From Phycisphaeraceae bacterium (GTDB lineage Bacteria > Planctomycetota > Phycisphaerae > Phycisphaerales > UBA1924), in the NCBI GenBank assembly GCA_019636515.1, contig JAHBXI010000004.1, forward strand, positions 310,001-374,000: a stretch of DNA of 64,000 nucleotides. The letters run 5' to 3'. Position 1 is the stretch's first letter. Each line of letters starts with the position of its first letter. This document shows, piece by piece, positions 63,197 to 64,000 of the stretch. Under the pieces are notes generated by a model. That model ran no database searches. It had not been told where the DNA came from and was given only the letters and a program-made list of their open reading frames with translations. Position numbers and translations under genes: made by a program.

Positions 63197-63878
63197 AGGT
63201 TGTCGCCCCGGGCCTCTCCCCGCACGACACGACCCCGTGCCGCTCCAGGTGTCCCAGCACCTGCGACGCCGTGTCCTTGGTGTGGTCGATCAACTCCGCG
63301 TGCCAGCCTTCCCCGCGGGCCGTCGCTATGTTTTCCGCCAGATCGTCGAAAAACAGGATCTCACCGGCGCTGCGCCCCACCCGCCGCTGGAACTCCCGGT
63401 AGATCTCCGGGCCGGGCTTGGCGCACCCGAGCAGGTGGCTTGCGTGGCGGTGCTTCAACCGACCCGCGGTCGGAAAGTGCGGCCACGCACCGTCCGGATC
63501 CGGCCGCTGCCTTGCCCAGTGCGCGGTGTTGGTGTTGCTCAGCAGGCCCGTCTCCAACCCTTCAACCGCGTTCAGGCGGTCGATCACGCCCCCCATCCCT
63601 TCGTACTCCTCCACAAGCCAGGCCGCGTGGACAAGCCGCACCTCTTCGGGCGTATACAGCCCTTCCATTGCCACCGACATCCCCTCATAGAACTCCGCCT
63701 CCGACATCCCACCGGTCTCGAAAACGCGAGACAGACGACGGCGACGATCCGCCCAGGACTCCGACGCGCTCTGCCCGCGCACCCCCAGCCCCGCCCCCAG
63801 GCACCCCTCCGACCACGAACGGCGGATCCGAAGAATCACCCCGCCCCAGTCAAAGCACACCAGTTTGATTTCACCCAT
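63174..63878 (-). CDS. HAD-IA family hydrolase
   Basis: A 234-residue soluble hydrolase of the haloacid dehalogenase superfamily. Motif I reads FDWGGVIL, i.e. with Gly at the second Asp position as in some subfamily IA phosphatases/dehalogenases; motif II is LLSNTN; motif III is the Lys of CAKPGPEIY; motif IV is FFDDLAENI. A helical cap (about 20-90) follows motif I. Substrate unknown; phosphatase or dehalogenase activity is possible. ATG 63878 is preceded by TACGCT seven bases upstream. Its 3' end overlaps the last 23 bases of sthA on the other strand. Confidence 0.85.
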   Translation of the reverse strand: MGEIKLVCFDWGGVILRIRRSWSEGCLGAGLGVRGQSASESWADRRRRLSRVFETGGMSEAEFYEGMSVAMEGLYTPEEVRLVHAAWLVEEYEGMGGVIDRLNAVEGLETGLLSNTNTAHWARQRPDPDGAWPHFPTAGRLKHRHASHLLGCAKPGPEIYREFQRRVGRSAGEILFFDDLAENIATARGEGWHAELIDHTKDTASQVLGHLERHGVVSCGERPGATTFRRPGVC

Positions 63879-63885
63879 ACCGCCG

Positions 63886-63891
63886 AGCGTA
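63886..63891 (-). promoter_or_regulatory. Putative -10 box (TACGCT) of the HAD gene
   Basis: Minus-strand TACGCT ends seven bases before ATG 63878, giving a leaderless layout. The remaining bases to the end of the window show no further gene. Confidence 0.4.
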
Positions 63892-64000
63892 GCCGCCCCG
63901 ATCGGCACGACCGCCCAACCCGGGCCAAACCGTGACGGATCCATCACCACGCGTCATCCCTGTGTCCTCATGCACGCCCAGAGTTCGTCTGCCATGCCGA

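Noticed and set aside
1-64000. Apparent over-abundance of GATC and CGATCG sites.
   Set aside because: Preference for ATC (Ile) and GAT/GAC (Asp) codons after G-ending codons can explain the frequency; a count against a codon-shuffled background would be needed to claim more.

Overview
The window is very GC-rich (about two thirds by eye) and reads as a chromosome segment of a Planctomycetota bacterium, most likely class Phycisphaerae. The best clues are a secreted protein ending in a paired Gly-Cys-terminated dockerin (GC-type, 46857-48857), DUF1080 and DUF1579 secreted proteins, a TPR/SPINDLY-type O-GlcNAc transferase, many short lipoproteins, and a type II secretion/type IV pilus gene set. 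No rRNA, tRNA, CRISPR array, prophage or intact insertion sequence was found. Gene density is high and most of the window is ordinary chromosome.

Layout. 1-13.4 kb: ribosomal protein S21, PTS enzyme I, an RNase E/G with a huge Arg/Gly-rich tail, DXP reductoisomerase, an orphan ABC permease, a DUF1579 protein, an acyl-CoA carboxylase carboxyltransferase, UvrC, a VOC protein and a membrane protein. 13.5-21.4 kb: YceI protein, FtsW/RodA, a lipoprotein, a SpoIIE-type phosphatase, DUF192 protein, GluQ-RS, pterin dehydratase, and a MacB/FtsX-type permease without its ATPase.

21.4-37.1 kb is the most distinctive region: fifteen genes, fourteen on the minus strand, encoding a pseudopilin machine. 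The upstream block is GspF-, GspG-, GspI-, GspJ-, GspK-, GspC-, GspL- and GspM-like proteins plus a TPR lipoprotein, several joined by 4-base stop/start overlaps. The downstream block is PilT, a second GspF/PilC, a PilV-like pilin, a 963-residue PilX-like protein with EF-hand-type calcium loops, and another prepilin. Secretin (GspD/PilQ) and assembly ATPase (GspE/PilB) genes are absent and must lie elsewhere if the machine works.

37.3-54.8 kb: threonine dehydrogenase lacking all four structural-zinc cysteines, a second SpoIIE-type phosphatase, lipoproteins, the OGT-like protein, DUF1080, MFS transporter, M48 peptidase, the dockerin protein, a small beta-carbonic-anhydrase-like protein, NadC, a metal-binding lipoprotein, a Na/Pi cotransporter and two tandem universal stress proteins. 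54.8-64 kb: Na/Ca exchanger, MCE protein, an HscA-like Hsp70 next to a stand-alone Nfu N-domain protein, a CdaA-type diadenylate cyclase with an altered DGA motif followed by its YbbR/CdaR partner, soluble transhydrogenase SthA and a HAD hydrolase.

A recurring promoter layout is visible: at least ten first-in-unit genes have a TANNNT box ending 6-9 bases before the start codon, which would give leaderless or nearly leaderless mRNAs, while internal genes use purine-rich ribosome binding sites or overlapping starts.
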